Below are positions 1-9,232 of a stretch of DNA of 64,000 nucleotides, one piece after another (position 1 is the first letter of the stretch; each line of letters opens with the position of its first letter). This stretch comes from Lentzea sp. NBRC 102530 (lineage in GTDB: Bacteria > Actinomycetota > Actinomycetes > Mycobacteriales > Pseudonocardiaceae). Position numbers and translations under genes: made by a program. Location of the stretch: contig NZ_BSTF01000004.1 of NCBI RefSeq assembly GCF_030269365.1, forward strand, positions 1-64,000. The letters run 5' to 3'. The notes under the pieces were generated by a model that worked only from the letters and a program-made list of their open reading frames with translations, was not told the origin of the DNA and ran no database searches.

Positions 1-92
1 AAGGCCCCCAGCTAGACCACTGGGTTGATAGGCCAGAGGTGGAAGACCGGTAACGGTTGGAGCTGACTGGTACTAATAGGCCGAGGACTTGT
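1..92 (+). rRNA. 23S rRNA, 3' end (partial)
   Basis: The first ~90 bases match the conserved 3' end of bacterial 23S rRNA, including the GACTGGTACTAATAGGCCGA block just before the mature end. The gene begins outside the window. The exact 3' end is estimated. Confidence 0.93.
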
Positions 93-171
93 TACAAAGA
101 CGCTACGCATCCACTGTGCGGTTCTGGAAGAACCGAGCGGCAACCGATCGCCGCAGGTACAACTCCACAGA

Positions 172-290
172 GTTTCGGTGATAATAGCGTTGGGGAAACA
201 CCCGGTCCCATTCCGAACCCGGTAGTTAAGCCCTTCTGCGCCGATGGTACTGCACTGGTTACGGTGTGGGAGAGTAGGTCGTCGCCGAAC
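172..290 (+). rRNA. rrf: 5S rRNA
   Basis: About 119 nt with the conserved 5S core (GGTCCCATTCCGAACCCGG, then GCCGATGGTACTGC). The 5' GTTTCGG and the 3' CGCCGAAC ends can pair as helix I. It lies ~80 nt after the 23S end, the usual 23S-5S layout. Confidence 0.95.
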
Positions 291-300
291 ATTAATTCCG

Positions 301-349
301 GAAGACCCCTGAGGGTCGAGCACTTCGAGTGCTCCCCTCAGGGGTCTTC
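301..349 (+). terminator. rRNA operon terminator
   Basis: A 15-bp perfect stem (301-315 with 335-349) is extended inward by a further 7-bp stem (318-324 with 328-334), separated only by a two-base bulge. It lies 10 nt after 5S. This hairpin is why the acetyltransferase that follows is given a start downstream of it. Confidence 0.9.
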
Positions 350-388
350 TGGCATGTCCGGACTATTTCGCTTGCCCCCGCTGGTCTC

Positions 389-1225
389 ATGGAAGCCATG
401 GACGCGGTCGTGCACGCCAGCCTCGAGTCGTTCGACGTGGCGACCCTCGATCGGCTGGCAGCCGATCCGGTGCGCAACACGGTGGCCTTGACGACGTTGG
501 ACCGCGTCCGCCGAGCGCCGGCCGCGGACGAGGTGCTGACCCTGATCACCTTTCACGCCGACGGCGCGGTGATCGGTTCCCTCGTCCGCATCGGTGGCCG
601 GCCGTTCCAGACGGCAGATCTCCCGATCCCCGCGGCAGGCCTCGCGGCGAACCTCGTCGCGAGGATCGATCCGGACTCCCCGGGGGTCACCGGCCCGTGC
701 GAAACGGCTGAGGCTTTCGCCACAGCGACGGGAAGGGCCTACCGGCAGGCCTTGCACACGAGGCTGTACCGGCTCGGCACCCTCGTCCTGCCACAGGCCG
801 GCGGTGCCGGTCGCTTGGCCACCGAAGACGACGTCGAACTCCTGGGCGTCTGGCGCGTGGCCTTCCTCGCGGAAGCCGTCCCGGAGCTGCCACCCGAACC
901 GGCGACCGAAGCCATGCGCACCTCGGTGCGCCTCTGCAACGGCCACCTCCTCTGGGAGGTCGGCGGCACACCGGTCGCCTGGGCGATGGCCAGCCTCCCG
1001 CAGTTCGGCATGACCCGCATCGGCCCCGTCTACACCCCACCTGAGCACCGCCGGCACGGCTACGGAGCCGCGGCCACCGCCGCCGTCACGCGGTGGGCGC
1101 TCGACCGGGGTGCCACGGACGTTCTGCTCTTCACCGACCTGAGCAACCCGATCTCGAACTCGATCTACCAGCGCATCGGCTACCGCCCCGTCGAGGACTG
1201 GGCCGAGTACTGGTGGCAGGACTAG
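389..1225 (+). CDS. GNAT family N-acetyltransferase
   Basis: A 278-residue protein with a GNAT domain in its last ~90 residues. The acetyl-CoA loop reads PEHRRHGYGAAA (the R/Q-x-x-G-x-G/A pattern), followed by the typical SNPISNSIYQRIGYRPV closing strand-helix-strand. The long N-terminal part (~180 residues) is less conserved. The substrate cannot be told. The start is ATG 389, with ATG 398 the alternative; anything earlier would lie in the rRNA terminator. No clear ribosome site precedes it. Its stop overlaps the convergent Lrp gene by 4 bp. Confidence 0.8.
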   Translation: MEAMDAVVHASLESFDVATLDRLAADPVRNTVALTTLDRVRRAPAADEVLTLITFHADGAVIGSLVRIGGRPFQTADLPIPAAGLAANLVARIDPDSPGVTGPCETAEAFATATGRAYRQALHTRLYRLGTLVLPQAGGAGRLATEDDVELLGVWRVAFLAEAVPELPPEPATEAMRTSVRLCNGHLLWEVGGTPVAWAMASLPQFGMTRIGPVYTPPEHRRHGYGAAATAAVTRWALDRGATDVLLFTDLSNPISNSIYQRIGYRPVEDWAEYWWQD

Positions 1226-1671
1226 TCGAACAGCTCGGGTGCCAGCGGCCGGTTGCGCACGTGCGACGAGAACACCAGTGAGGTGGTCGTGTCGCCGTAC
1301 CGCTGCATCACCTCGACGAGTTCCTCCAGTTCCACCATCGACCGGCAGACGACCCGCAGCAACCAGCAGTCGTCGCCGGTCACGTGGTCCGCGTCGAGGA
1401 TCTGCGGCAGCACCAGCACCTGCGAACGGAACCGCGGCGTGTCCAACGACCGCACCCGCACGCGCACGATCGACTCGATCGGCAACCCCAGCCGGGCCGG
1501 CGACACCACCGCGGTGAACCCGGTGATCACGCCCAGGGACTCGAGCCGGCGCACCCGTTCGGTCACGGCCGGCGCCGACAACGACACCTGCCGCCCCAGT
1601 TCCGTGAACGACATCCGCCCGTCCCGCTGGAGCAGCGACAGGAGCTTCCAGTCCACCGCGTCGAGTCCCAC
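1222..1671 (-). CDS. Lrp/AsnC family transcriptional regulator
   Basis: 149 residues: an N-terminal helix-turn-helix (DWKLLSLLQRDGRMSFTELG, then SAPAVTERVRRLE) followed by the RAM/AsnC ligand-binding domain (GDDCWLLRVVC, then the VMQRYGDTTTSLVFS end). I chose GTG 1671 because TATGAT lies exactly six bases upstream on the minus strand, so the mRNA would be leaderless; ATG 1716 would add 15 residues with no family match. It diverges from the rhodanese gene and may control it. The amino-acid effector is unknown. Confidence 0.85.
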   Translation of the reverse strand: MGLDAVDWKLLSLLQRDGRMSFTELGRQVSLSAPAVTERVRRLESLGVITGFTAVVSPARLGLPIESIVRVRVRSLDTPRFRSQVLVLPQILDADHVTGDDCWLLRVVCRSMVELEELVEVMQRYGDTTTSLVFSSHVRNRPLAPELFD

Positions 1672-1752
1672 CTGGAAATCATAGGAAGAGCAGCCGGAAC
1701 GCCTGGACTTCAGCATGTCCGCACACCACCCGCCGCCAGCAGGATCAACGGC

Positions 1753-2184
1753 ATGACGAACGCACTGCGCTTCCCCGCCGCCGATCCGCACACCGCGGCC
1801 GCCCACTTCGCCGCCGAGCTCGCGTTCGAGGCCGACCCCGACGACGTGCACCGCGACCTGCGGGACGGCAACGTCACCGGTTACGTCCTGGTGGAGACGC
1901 GCGCCCCCGAGGCGTTCGCCCAGGCCCGCATCCCCGGCGCGATCAACCTGCCCTACCGCGACCTCCCGGAGACCCTCGACCTCGACCCGGACCTCGTCTA
2001 CATCTGCTACTGCGAGAGCTTCCAGTGCAACGCCGCCACCAAGGGAGCCCTCGCGCTCGCCCAGCGCGGCTACCGGGTGAAGCGGCTTTCCGGCGGCATC
2101 ACGGCCTGGCGGGACGCGGGCTACCCGGTCGAGTCCGACGAGCTCGTCGGCGCCGCCGTATCCAAGGTCGCGTGTCACTGCTGA
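1753..2184 (+). CDS. Rhodanese-like domain protein
   Basis: 143 residues with a single rhodanese fold. The order is VLVETRAPEAFAQARIPGAINLPY (CH2A-like), then the active loop YCESFQC at about residues 82-88 whose first Cys is the likely persulfide carrier, and the C-terminal GYRVKRLSGGITAWRDAGYPV. A second motif, CHC, ends the protein. AGGA lies ~8 nt before ATG 1753. It is divergent from the Lrp regulator, which suggests sulfur or amino-acid control, but the sulfur acceptor is unknown. Confidence 0.85.
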   Translation: MTNALRFPAADPHTAAAHFAAELAFEADPDDVHRDLRDGNVTGYVLVETRAPEAFAQARIPGAINLPYRDLPETLDLDPDLVYICYCESFQCNAATKGALALAQRGYRVKRLSGGITAWRDAGYPVESDELVGAAVSKVACHC

Positions 2185-2209
2185 CCTGCTCCCACCTAGG
2201 CTCGATGCC

Positions 2210-2965
2210 GTGAACGCACCGCGCCTGCTCGTCCTGCAGCCCTCGCAGTCAGACCCGCTGGCCAAGCTCGGGGACTGGCTCGACGCCGAGGGCGTCGAAC
2301 TCGACCTCGTGCCGCTCAAGGACCAGCCCGCGCCGGCGAACCTCGACGGCTACGACGGCGTGATCTGCCTCGGCGGGGAGATGGGCGCGCTCGACGACCT
2401 CGACCACCCGTGGCTCGCGGACGTGCGCCGGCTGCTGTCCAGCGCGGTCGCGAAGAAGCTGCCGACGCTCGCGATCTGCCTCGGCGCGCAACTGCTCGCG
2501 GCCGCCACGGGCGGGCAGGTGCGCAAGGGTCCACAAGGGCCGGAGGTCGGTGTGCTGCTCGTCGCGAAGCGGGACGCGGCGGGCATGGACCCGTTGTTCG
2601 CGGACCTGCCGTTCACGCCCGACGTCCTGCAGTTCCACAACGACGAGGTGCACCTGCTGCCGCCCGGCGCGGAACACCTGGCGGCCTCTCCCAAATATCC
2701 GAATCAGGCGTTTCGGGTCGGTGCGAGTGCTTACGGCCTCCAGTTCCACATCGAGACGACGCCGGAAATCGTCTTGAACTGGGCCGCCAAGGACCCTGAT
2801 TCGGCGGCCTGTGCGCGAGCTCACCACTTCGACCAGGAGTTCCTCGAGCAGGCGCACCGGGACATCGAAGAGGTGTGGCAACCCTTCGTCGCCCGCTTCG
2901 CGAAACTCGTTCGGGGAGAACTGTTGCCCGCAGGCGGGTTTGGCACACAACTTCCGTTGGTGTGA
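2210..2965 (+). CDS. Class I glutamine amidotransferase-like protein
   Basis: 251 residues with the complete GATase1 triad: nucleophile Cys90 in AICLGAQLLA, His180 and Glu182 in LQFHIETTPE, plus the oxyanion motif GYDGVICLGGEMGA. It resembles the stand-alone GMP-synthase-like amidotransferases whose acceptor is not known. GTG 2210 is preceded by TAGGCT with a 7-nt gap, a leaderless arrangement. It begins 25 nt after the rhodanese stop. Confidence 0.86.
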   Translation: MNAPRLLVLQPSQSDPLAKLGDWLDAEGVELDLVPLKDQPAPANLDGYDGVICLGGEMGALDDLDHPWLADVRRLLSSAVAKKLPTLAICLGAQLLAAATGGQVRKGPQGPEVGVLLVAKRDAAGMDPLFADLPFTPDVLQFHNDEVHLLPPGAEHLAASPKYPNQAFRVGASAYGLQFHIETTPEIVLNWAAKDPDSAACARAHHFDQEFLEQAHRDIEEVWQPFVARFAKLVRGELLPAGGFGTQLPLV

Positions 2966-3051
2966 CATAACTTTCGTAGGTTTTAAGACTTCCTCCGTTA
3001 GCGGTACCGTAACCTCCTGGACAGCTTGTTCGATCCAGCCGGAGGATCACT

Positions 3052-4185
3052 GTGGATCCCGCTCTTGTAGTGATAATCGTCGTCGTCACTGCTCTCATCT
3101 TCGACTTCACCAACGGGTTCCACGACACGGCCAACGCCATGGCCACCTCCATCGCCACGGGTGCGTTGAAGCCCCGCACGGCGGTCGCGTTGTCGGCGGT
3201 GCTCAACCTCGTAGGCGCGTTCCTCTCGGTCGAGGTGGCCAAGACCATCTCCGGCGGCATCGTCGACGACGCCAAGATCACGCCCGCCATCATCTTCGGC
3301 GGGCTGGTCGGCGCGATCATGTGGAACCTCGTCACCTGGTACGCGGGGCTGCCGTCGAGTTCGTCGCACGCCCTGTTCGGCGGCCTGATCGGTGCCGCCT
3401 GGGTCTCGTCCGGTGTGGACGCCATCCACTTCGCCAAGGTCGTCGACAAGGTCCTGGTGCCCGCCATCGTGGCGCCGCTCGTCGCCGGCCTGGTCGCGGC
3501 CATCGCCACGATCATCGTGTACCGCCTCAAGAAGGCGGCCGACCCGCGCACCGCGCACACCGGCTTCAAGGTCGGCCAGGTCGCGTCCGCCTCGCTGGTC
3601 TCGCTCGCGCACGGCACGAACGACGCGCAGAAGACGATGGGCATCATCACGCTCGCGCTGATCACGTCCGGTTCGCTCGCGCCCGGCTCCGGCCCGCCCA
3701 CCTGGGTGATCGTCAGCGCCGGTCTCGCGATCGCGCTCGGCACGTACCTCGGCGGCTGGCGCATCACCCACACACTGGGCCGCGGCCTCACCACGATCGA
3801 ACCGGCGCAGGGCTTCGCGGCGCAGACCTCCACCGCCACCGCGATCCTCGCGTCCTCGCACCTCGGCTTCGCACTGTCCACGACGCACGTCGCGTCCGGC
3901 GGCATCATGGGCTCCGGCCTCGGCCGCGACCGCCGCGGCGTCAAGTGGGGCACCATGGGCAAGATGGCCGCCGGCTGGCTGCTCACCCTGCCCGCCGCGG
4001 GCATCGTCGGCGCGCTCGCCGGCAAGTGGGCCTCGACCGGCACGGTCGGCATCGTCGGCGTCGCCGTCATCGGTTCCGTCGTCTCGTTCGGCATCTGGCT
4101 GCTGGCCCGCCGCGAGCCGGTGAAGCCCGAGCAGATCGTCGACGAGGTGGCCGCGCAGGCCGAACTGCACAAGGTGGCGGCATGA
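3052..4185 (+). CDS. pit: PiT family inorganic phosphate transporter
   Basis: A 377-residue integral membrane protein with the two inverted PiT signatures, FTNGFHDTANAMATSI near the N-terminus and SLAHGTNDAQKTMGII near residue 180, and about ten hydrophobic segments. The family is a low-affinity metal-phosphate:H+ symporter. GTG 3052 follows a strong GGAGG. The ~85-bp upstream region is AT-rich for this genome and must hold the promoter. The stop overlaps the next start (ATGA), so the two are translationally coupled. Confidence 0.93.
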   Translation: MDPALVVIIVVVTALIFDFTNGFHDTANAMATSIATGALKPRTAVALSAVLNLVGAFLSVEVAKTISGGIVDDAKITPAIIFGGLVGAIMWNLVTWYAGLPSSSSHALFGGLIGAAWVSSGVDAIHFAKVVDKVLVPAIVAPLVAGLVAAIATIIVYRLKKAADPRTAHTGFKVGQVASASLVSLAHGTNDAQKTMGIITLALITSGSLAPGSGPPTWVIVSAGLAIALGTYLGGWRITHTLGRGLTTIEPAQGFAAQTSTATAILASSHLGFALSTTHVASGGIMGSGLGRDRRGVKWGTMGKMAAGWLLTLPAAGIVGALAGKWASTGTVGIVGVAVIGSVVSFGIWLLARREPVKPEQIVDEVAAQAELHKVAA

Positions 4186-4367
4186 AGGTCGACTGGATGG
4201 CGCTCGTCCAGGTCTTCGGCGCCACGCTGCTGGTCACGGTTCTGGTCGTGACGTTGTTCGTCGTCGGCATCCGCGCGCTGTCGGGTGAGAAGAAGGTGCC
4301 CGCCTACGCGAGCTTCGCCGGGTGCGTCGCCGTGGTGCTCTACGGGTTGTCTCTGATCGTCTTCTGA
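4182..4367 (+). CDS. Small membrane protein coupled to pit
   Basis: 61 residues with two hydrophobic helices, about residues 8-29 and 43-61, joined by a short charged loop (RALSGEKKVPAY). Its ATG overlaps the pit stop. Such small proteins commonly follow pit in actinobacteria; a role as a transporter accessory is an inference from position only. Confidence 0.8.
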   Translation: MKVDWMALVQVFGATLLVTVLVVTLFVVGIRALSGEKKVPAYASFAGCVAVVLYGLSLIVF

Positions 4368-4394
4368 CGTTGCACGGCATAGGGTTGGCTCACG

Positions 4395-7295
4395 ATGAGC
4401 GAACCAGTCCGCCACGCGTCTCCCGCACGATTCGGGCTCACCGAGCCGCGCAGCGAGGAAGTGCTGCGCGGCCTCGGTCTGTGGGCTGACCGCAGGCCCG
4501 CCGACGGCGCCGAGCCCGTGCTGTCCGCGCTGTCCCGCTGCCCCGATCCCGACCTCGCGCTGCGGGGCCTCGAACGCCTGCACGACGTCGCCGACTGGGA
4601 CGCCCTGTCGGCCGCGCTGCACGACGACGTGGTGGTGCGCGGGCGGCTGCTCGCCGTGCTCGGCTCGTCCACGGCCCTCTCCGACTTCCTCGTCGCGAAC
4701 CCCGACCGGTGGCGTTCGCTGACCGACGACGTCGACGTGTCGCTGGAGCTGGCCGAAGACGACGTGCTGCGCACGGAGTACCGGGCGAAGCTGCTGCTCG
4801 TGGCAGCCAACGACCTGGCGCACGTCGTCGAGCCCGACCTGCCGTACGTGCCGTACGACATCGTGGCCGAGCAACTGTCCGAACTGGCCGTCTCGGCGTT
4901 GCGGGCGTCGTTGAAGCTCGCGGCCGAACGCGTCAACGGCGCTGACCGCTGCCGGCTCGCGGTGATCGCGATGGGCAAGTGCGGCGCCAACGAGCTGAAC
5001 TACGTGAGCGACGTCGACGTGGTGTTCGTCGCCGAGGGCGAACTCGGCGTGGCGACCCGGCTGGCCAGCACGATGATGCAGATCGCCGGCCAGTCGTGCT
5101 TCGAGGTCGACGCCGCGCTGCGTCCCGAGGGCAAGGCGGGCGCTCTGGTCCGCACGCTGGACGGGCACGCGTCGTACTACAAGAAGTGGGCGCGGACCTG
5201 GGAGTTCCAGGCGCTGCTGAAGGCGCGGCCGGTCGTCGGCGATGCCGAACTCGGGCAGGCGTACCTCGACGTCGTGCGGCCGTACGTGTGGACGGCGGCC
5301 GAGCGCGAGAACTTCGTCGAGGACGTGCAGGCGATGCGGCGCCGGGTCGAGGACCACGTGCCGTCCGGGCTCGCGGACCGCGAGCTGAAGCTCGGCCGCG
5401 GCGGGTTGCGCGACGTCGAGTTCGCCGTGCAGCTGCTGCAACTCGTGCACGGTCGTTCGGACGAGGACCTGCGCATCCAGGCGACGACGGCAGCGTTGGC
5501 CGCGTTGGGCCAGGGCGGGTACGTCGGCCGTGAGGACGCGGCGGAGTTCGGGCGCTCGTACCGGTTCCTGCGCACGTTGGAGCACCGGCTCCAGTTGCAG
5601 CGGATGCTGCGCACGCACCTCTTCCCGGCCGACGACGACGCGACGGCGTTGCGGTGGCTGGCGCGGTCGGTGGGGCTGGCGGCGGACGGGCGCAAGTCCG
5701 AGGGGCAGGTGCTGCTGGCGGAGTTCCGCAGGCACGCCAACCAGGTCCGGCGGCTGCACGAGAAGTTGTTCTACCGGCCGCTGCTGCAGTCGGTCGCCGG
5801 GGTGCCGACGGAAGCGTTGCGGCTCACCACCAAGGAGGCCGTGGCTCGACTCGCGGCACTGGGCTACACCTCGCCGGACGGCGCGTTGCGGCACATCCAG
5901 GCGTTGACGCAGGGGATGTCCCGGCGGGCGCGCATCCAGGGTGCGTTGCTGCCGGTGCTGCTGGACCTGTTCGCCGGCACGCCCGACCCGGACGGCGGGC
6001 TGCTCGCGTACCGGAAGGTGTCCGAGGCGCTCGCGGAAACCCCCTGGTACCTCCGGCTCCTGCGCGACGAGGGCGCGGTCGTGGAACGGCTCGCGGTGCT
6101 GCTCGGCACCTCGCGGCTCGTGCCGGATCTGCTGGTGCGCGCGCCGGAGGTGTTGCGGCTGCTCGCGGACACCGAGGCGTTGGTCGGTGGTGATCCGCAC
6201 GCGATCGGGAAACCGTTGCGCAGCGCCGTTTCCCGCTACGGCGACGCGGCGCGGGCGATCGCGGCGGCGAGATCGTTGCGGCGCCACGAGCTGCTGCGCA
6301 TCGCGGCCGCGGACCTGCTCGGGTTCATGCCGCTCGAGACGGTGTGCGTGTCGCTGTCCGAGGTGTGGAGCTCGGTGCTGCAAAGCGCGTTGGACGCGGC
6401 GGTGCGCGCGTCCAGCGAACCGGTCGCCGCGTTGTCGGTGATCGGCATGGGCCGGCTCGGCGGCCACGAGCTCGGGTACGGGTCGGACGCGGACGTGCTG
6501 TTCGTGTGCCGGCCGCACGAGGGCGTGTCCGACGCCGACGCGGTGAAGTGGGCGAGCGGCGTCGTCGAGAAGATCCGGCGGCTGCTCGGGGCACCGTCGC
6601 AGGACCCGCCGTTGCAGGTCGACGCGGACCTGCGGCCGGAGGGACGGCAGGGGCCGCTGGTGCGGACGCTCGAGTCGTACCGCGCGTACTACCGGCAGTG
6701 GGCCGAGATCTGGGAGAAGCAGGCGCTGCTGCGGGCCCGGTTCATCGCGGGCGACGCCTCGCTGGGCGCCGACTTCGAGGCGTTGATCGAGCCGTTGCGC
6801 TACCCGGCCGACGGTCTGGACGCGGCGTCCGTGCGGGAGATCCGGCGGATCAAGGCGCGGGTCGACGCGGAACGGCTGCCGCGCGGCGCTGACCCGAGCA
6901 CGCACACCAAGCTCGGCCGCGGCGGGCTCGCGGACGTCGAGTGGACCGTGCAGTTGTTGCAGCTGCAGCACTCCGGCGCGGTGCCGGGGCTGCGTACACC
7001 GTCCACAATGGCCGCGATGGCCACTGCCGTCGAGGCCGGGCTGCTGGCGGAGGAGGACGCGGCGGCGCTCACGGCCGCGTGGAACCTGGCGACGCAGGCG
7101 CGCAACGCCGTGACGCTGGTGCGGGGCAAGGCGTCTGATCAACTGCCGACGTCCGGGCGCGACCTCGTCGCGGTGGCGTCGGTGATGGGGCACGAGCCCG
7201 GCGGAGACCCGGGGGAGTTCCTGGAGGCGTACCGCAGGACCACTCGCCGTGCGCGTGCGGTGGCGGAGCGTGTCTTCTACGGTGAGAAACCGTGA
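4395..7295 (+). CDS. glnE: Bifunctional glutamine synthetase adenylyltransferase / adenylyl-removing enzyme
   Basis: 966 residues, the full GlnE length. Two duplicated nucleotidyltransferase halves are visible. The N-terminal adenylyl-removase half carries GKCGANELNYVSDVDVVF (near residues 194-210), and the C-terminal transferase half carries GMGRLGGHELGYGSDADVLF with its catalytic acids near residues 696-700. Each is followed by a helical GlnD/PII-uridylyltransferase-like domain. It modifies a tyrosine of GlnA, encoded 3.5 kb downstream on the other strand. TAGGGT lies 9 nt before ATG 4395. Confidence 0.96.
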   Translation: MSEPVRHASPARFGLTEPRSEEVLRGLGLWADRRPADGAEPVLSALSRCPDPDLALRGLERLHDVADWDALSAALHDDVVVRGRLLAVLGSSTALSDFLVANPDRWRSLTDDVDVSLELAEDDVLRTEYRAKLLLVAANDLAHVVEPDLPYVPYDIVAEQLSELAVSALRASLKLAAERVNGADRCRLAVIAMGKCGANELNYVSDVDVVFVAEGELGVATRLASTMMQIAGQSCFEVDAALRPEGKAGALVRTLDGHASYYKKWARTWEFQALLKARPVVGDAELGQAYLDVVRPYVWTAAERENFVEDVQAMRRRVEDHVPSGLADRELKLGRGGLRDVEFAVQLLQLVHGRSDEDLRIQATTAALAALGQGGYVGREDAAEFGRSYRFLRTLEHRLQLQRMLRTHLFPADDDATALRWLARSVGLAADGRKSEGQVLLAEFRRHANQVRRLHEKLFYRPLLQSVAGVPTEALRLTTKEAVARLAALGYTSPDGALRHIQALTQGMSRRARIQGALLPVLLDLFAGTPDPDGGLLAYRKVSEALAETPWYLRLLRDEGAVVERLAVLLGTSRLVPDLLVRAPEVLRLLADTEALVGGDPHAIGKPLRSAVSRYGDAARAIAAARSLRRHELLRIAAADLLGFMPLETVCVSLSEVWSSVLQSALDAAVRASSEPVAALSVIGMGRLGGHELGYGSDADVLFVCRPHEGVSDADAVKWASGVVEKIRRLLGAPSQDPPLQVDADLRPEGRQGPLVRTLESYRAYYRQWAEIWEKQALLRARFIAGDASLGADFEALIEPLRYPADGLDAASVREIRRIKARVDAERLPRGADPSTHTKLGRGGLADVEWTVQLLQLQHSGAVPGLRTPSTMAAMATAVEAGLLAEEDAAALTAAWNLATQARNAVTLVRGKASDQLPTSGRDLVAVASVMGHEPGGDPGEFLEAYRRTTRRARAVAERVFYGEKP

Positions 7296-8224
7296 AAGCG
7301 ATCGCGTTGACCCGCTTCGGCGACGCCGAGGTCATGTCGTTGCAGGAGCTGCCCGACCCGTTGCTCGGGCCCGACCAGGTGCTGGTGGAGGTGCGTGCGG
7401 CCGGGGTGAACCCGGTGGACTTCAAGATCAGAGCCGGGTACCTGAGCGGCCTGATGCCGCACCACATGCCGTTGATCCCCGGCTGGGACGTCGCCGGCGT
7501 GGTGCGGGCCGTCGGCATCGGCGTGCAGGACTGGAAACCCGGTGACGAGGTGCTCGCGTACGCCCGCAAGGACCACGTCCAGTTCGGCGCCTACGCCGAG
7601 TTGATCTCGCTGCCGGACCGGCTGGTCGCGCGCAAACCGTCCACCGTGGACTTCGTGACGGCGGCGGCGCTGCCGCTGGCGGGGCTGACCGCGCTGCAGG
7701 CGTTGAAGGTGGCCGGAACCGGTTCCGGGGACGTCGTGCTGGTGCACGCGGCCGCCGGTGGCGTCGGGCACCTGCAGGTGCAGATCGCGCGGGAGCTCGG
7801 GGCGTCGCGGGTGATCGGGACCGCGTCGCCGCGCAACCACGACTTCGTGCGCTCGCTCGGCGCCGAGCCGGTCGCGTACGGAGACGCGCTGGTGGACGCG
7901 GTCGCGGAGCTCGTCGGCGGCGACGGCCTGGTGGACGTGGTGATCGACAACGCCGGCGGGCTCGCGTTCGACCAGTCGTTGCAGCTGGTGCGCGACCGGG
8001 CGCGGATGACGTCCATTGTGGACGGACCGAGGGCGCTGGAGAACGGCGTGGTCAACACCTGGGCCCGGCCGAACGCCGAGCAGACGCAGTGGCTGGTGGA
8101 CCTGGTCGCCGCGGGGCGGTTGCACGTCGAGGTGCAGCAGACTTTTCCCTTGGCGGAGGCCGTTAAGGCGCACAAGCTGCTCGAAGGTGGCCACGTGCGC
8201 GGAAAAGTTGTGCTGACCGTCTGA
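7292..8224 (+). CDS. NADP-dependent quinone-oxidoreductase-like MDR enzyme
   Basis: 310 residues of the zinc-independent medium-chain dehydrogenase/reductase class. The N-terminal GroES-like domain has PGWDVAGVV and AGVNPVDFKIRAG; the Rossmann domain carries VLVHAAAGGVGHLQVQIARELGA (AxxGxVG type). No zinc-ligand cysteines are seen. GTG 7292 overlaps the glnE stop (GTGA), so it is cotranscribed, although no functional link to nitrogen control is evident. The substrate is unknown. Confidence 0.88.
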   Translation: MKAIALTRFGDAEVMSLQELPDPLLGPDQVLVEVRAAGVNPVDFKIRAGYLSGLMPHHMPLIPGWDVAGVVRAVGIGVQDWKPGDEVLAYARKDHVQFGAYAELISLPDRLVARKPSTVDFVTAAALPLAGLTALQALKVAGTGSGDVVLVHAAAGGVGHLQVQIARELGASRVIGTASPRNHDFVRSLGAEPVAYGDALVDAVAELVGGDGLVDVVIDNAGGLAFDQSLQLVRDRARMTSIVDGPRALENGVVNTWARPNAEQTQWLVDLVAAGRLHVEVQQTFPLAEAVKAHKLLEGGHVRGKVVLTV

Positions 8225-8248
8225 AACCTTCAGGTATTTCTTCAGGTT

Positions 8249-8276
8249 CGGGGGCACTCCTGACGGGGTGCCCCCG
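8249..8276. terminator. Intrinsic terminator between convergent genes
   Basis: A 9-bp perfect GC stem (8249-8257 with 8268-8276) and a 10-nt loop, placed between the oxidoreductase stop and the end of the minus-strand gene, so it can serve both directions. Confidence 0.75.
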
Positions 8277-8289
8277 GTTCTGGAACTGC

Positions 8290-8523
8290 TCAGTCCTCGT
8301 CGGAATCGGGGTCCACCGCCGGAGCGCTGGTGTAGACCTCGACGACCCACTCCTCCTCCAACGCTTCCGCGTCGTCGACGTCGGGCACGAGCCGGTTGTA
8401 GACGCGGACACCGAGGTCGAGCACGTCAGCGGCCTGAACCGCTTCGAGCGCATCTCCCGCGGAGTCGAAGATGTGGGTGGTGAGCAGCTGCGGAGCCGTG
8501 AATTCGGCGACATCTTGAGACAC
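8290..8523 (-). CDS. Conserved hypothetical protein, acidic, 77 aa
   Basis: A small acidic protein (ends PDSDED) without Cys or membrane segments. It begins SQDVAEFTAPQLLTTHIFDS. GTG 8523 is supported by TAGTGT with a 6-nt gap on the minus strand, giving a leaderless message. I do not recognise a family. The coding bias is like its neighbours, so it is probably real. Confidence 0.65.
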   Translation of the reverse strand: MSQDVAEFTAPQLLTTHIFDSAGDALEAVQAADVLDLGVRVYNRLVPDVDDAEALEEEWVVEVYTSAPAVDPDSDED

Positions 8524-8625
8524 GCGCGGACACTAGCGCATTGACGTTTCACCCAATCGAGATGAGACTAGGCGCGCCCAGAGGGGGAGCTGTGGGCACA
8601 TCCCGGGGGTCGAACGAAGGAAGTC

Positions 8626-9201
8626 ATGCAGCATCGTCGGGTCATGCGCGGAACGAAGACCGCGGTCACGATCGCGGGTGTTGCCGTTGGTGTGCTCGCG
8701 CTACTGGGTGTCATCCAGTTCGCACTGAGCGGTGAGAACTCGGCCGCTCAGCCCAATCCGACCGGTACGACGACCACGACGAACGTCGTCGAAACCCCTG
8801 ACGGCGCACTGGAAACGACGGAGCCGTCGGCCGAGGTGAAGGTCGGGACGGGCTCGTTCAAGCAGCAACGCGGCATGCTGACCATAGAGGTCACCCGCGT
8901 CGAGGTGGCGAACAGCCGCGTCAAGCTCTTCGTGACGGCCACGAACGCCTCCCAGGCCCGCATGACCCTCCCCGTGGTCGGAATCGCGGTCCTGGACGAT
9001 CTGAACCGGACCTACGCGGCATCGAGCAGCAAGTGGGAAGGCCCCATCATCCAGGGCACCACCGCCTCGGGCATCGTGGTGCTCGACGAGAAGCTCGGCG
9101 CGAATGTGAAGTCGCTCACCCTGACGTTCTCGTCGATCTCCGGCCAGTTCGCCCCGACCGGCGCCGCGATCACGGTCACCGGAATCCCGCTGCCGAAGTG
9201 A
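8626..9201 (+). CDS. Membrane-anchored exported protein (DUF4352-like)
   Basis: 191 residues. One transmembrane anchor (about residues 12-33, TAVTIAGVAVGVLALLGVIQ) is followed by a Thr-rich linker and an extracytoplasmic beta-rich domain with TNASQARMTLPVVGIAVLDD and a C-terminal FAPTGAAITVTGIPLPK strand. The layout resembles DUF4352/telomeric-repeat-factor-like immunoglobulin-fold domains, but this match is weak. AAGGAAG precedes ATG 8626. A second ATG at 8644 is possible. Confidence 0.7.
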   Translation: MQHRRVMRGTKTAVTIAGVAVGVLALLGVIQFALSGENSAAQPNPTGTTTTTNVVETPDGALETTEPSAEVKVGTGSFKQQRGMLTIEVTRVEVANSRVKLFVTATNASQARMTLPVVGIAVLDDLNRTYAASSSKWEGPIIQGTTASGIVVLDEKLGANVKSLTLTFSSISGQFAPTGAAITVTGIPLPK

Positions 9202-9232
9202 TTTTCTGACATGACCTGGGTACGCCCTGGAC

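Noticed and set aside
2966-3051. PhoP box upstream of pit
   Set aside because: I looked for 11-bp spaced GTTCACC-like repeats and found only partial, wrongly spaced matches.
2613-7193. A 1,526-codon open frame on the minus strand opposite pit and glnE
   Set aside because: It is an antisense shadow in high-GC DNA, without a family match. The plus-strand genes explain the codon bias.
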